A stretch of DNA of 6,430 nt from Rhodoferax sp. UBA6134 (lineage in GTDB: Bacteria; Pseudomonadota; Gammaproteobacteria; Burkholderiales; Burkholderiaceae_C): assembly GCA_002422455.1 (NCBI GenBank), contig DIVK01000073.1, forward strand, positions 1 through 6,430, written 5' to 3'. How positions within the stretch are numbered: the first letter of the stretch is position 1; every line of letters begins with the position of its first letter. Positions 5,770-6,430 of this stretch are shown piece by piece. The translations under genes and the position numbers were made by a program. A model generated the notes under the pieces. It did no database searches. It saw only the letters and a program-made list of their open reading frames with translations, and had not been told where the DNA came from.

Positions 5770-6430
5770 GCACCCAACATATTTTCCTCTCCAGTCCGGT
5801 TGCACCCCTGCCAGCGCGCCTGCGCGAGGCCTTCCCGCAGGTCGGGGAGCTTGATGCGTCCGCGTTGCTGGTGTGCCTGTCCACCCAACCCGCAACCCAG
5901 TGCCTGGTCTGGTTGAGCAGCGCCGACCCGCAATGGTTGTCTGGCCTGCGCCAGATTTTGCAGACCCAGCCGCACGCTCGCGTGGTATTGCTCTCCGGCA
6001 CGCCCGGGCCGGACGAAGGCCTGAGCGCCCTCAACGAGGGTGCGCGCGGCTACACCCATGCCTATGGCGTGCCCGCCTTGCTGCAGGAAGTCGCGCTGGT
6101 CATCGAGCACGGCGGTCTGTGGGTGGGGCCAGACCTGCTGCAGCGCCTGGTGGGCTCAACCAGCGCAGCGTTGGCCGCCCGCCCGGCAATCGCCACAACA
6201 CCGCCGCCTGCAACCGCCGCACCCGGCGCCAATGCATGGGCCCTCTTGTCAGCACGCGAGACCCAGGTGGCGCGCTCGGTACAGGCGGGGCGCTCCAACA
6301 AGGAAGTGGCCGCCCTGATGTTTATTTCAGAGCGCACCGTCAAGGCCCATCTGGGCACCATATTTGAAAAACTCGGCGTGCGCGACCGCCTGCAACTGGT
6401 GCTGCGCCTGTCGGCCGCCGGTCCGGGGTC
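5766..6430 (+). CDS. LuxR/NarL-type regulator with degenerate receiver domain (3' end outside window)
   Basis: The reading frame starts at ATG 5766, overlapping the adaptor stop (ATGA), and stays open for 221 codons to the window end, so the stop codon is missing. NarL-type regulators usually have about 210-230 residues, so little is probably lost. Residues about 4-128 look like a response-regulator receiver fold, ending in GARGYTHAYGVPALLQEVALVIEHGGLWVG, which parallels the last strand and helix of NarL-type receivers. Key residues are absent: the acidic pair after strand 1 reads SSP (9-11), the phospho-acceptor position after LVWL is Ser (51-52), and the conserved Lys after GY is replaced (GYTHA). 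An Ala/Pro/Thr-rich linker (about 131-157) joins a canonical LuxR helix-turn-helix (about 159-215, LSARETQVAR...SNKEVAALMFISERTVKAHLGTIFEKLGV). It is probably a DNA-binding regulator independent of phosphorylation, and its position suggests control of the secretion system. The target is inferred. Confidence 0.88.
   Translation, partial: MSTQHIFLSSPVAPLPARLREAFPQVGELDASALLVCLSTQPATQCLVWLSSADPQWLSGLRQILQTQPHARVVLLSGTPGPDEGLSALNEGARGYTHAYGVPALLQEVALVIEHGGLWVGPDLLQRLVGSTSAALAARPAIATTPPPATAAPGANAWALLSARETQVARSVQAGRSNKEVAALMFISERTVKAHLGTIFEKLGVRDRLQLVLRLSAAGPG

Noticed and set aside
5873..6367. A 164-codon plus-strand frame near the window end.
   Set aside because: It is an out-of-frame reading of the LuxR-type regulator, whose own frame starts at 5766 and encodes a clear helix-turn-helix domain.

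Overview
The window reads as a chromosomal segment of a high-GC betaproteobacterium, most likely from the Comamonadaceae (Rhodoferax/Polaromonas/Acidovorax-like). I base this on GC-rich codon usage, the MFS-transporter-then-ssb gene order that I recall from Burkholderiales, the style of the SSB protein, and a dispersed repeat with a TTCGACAGGCTCAG-type core that I recall as common in these genomes. The genus is inference.

Left part (1-1930): half of a dispersed repeat (1-73), a short leader with a small hairpin followed by four T residues, then a 12-helix-type major facilitator transporter (about 167-1417). After a 27-bp gap with a strong Shine-Dalgarno comes ssb (1445-1930), the single-stranded DNA-binding protein.

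Middle (1931-2194): an intergenic stretch of about 260 bp, unusually rich in symmetry. It holds a 129-bp imperfect palindrome with perfect 8-bp ends (1951-2079). Its left half is an inverted copy, about 90% identical, of the repeat at 1-73. It is followed by a canonical intrinsic terminator (2080-2114), a second hairpin (2120-2138), and a perfect 6-4-6 dyad (2142-2157) about 40 bp before the next gene.

Right part (2195-6430): three genes joined by ATGA stop/start overlaps, so probably one translationally coupled operon. They are a type I secretion ABC transporter of the LapB/LssB type with a catalytically dead C39-like N-terminal domain, its HlyD/LapC-type periplasmic adaptor, and a LuxR/NarL-type regulator cut off by the window end. 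The receiver-like domain of the regulator has lost the residues needed for phosphorylation. The first two genes would form the inner-membrane and periplasmic parts of an exporter, probably for a large RTX-like adhesin or similar C-terminal-signal substrate. No outer-membrane TolC/LapE partner and no substrate gene lies in the window. The regulator, which runs open to the last base, is the most unusual gene here.
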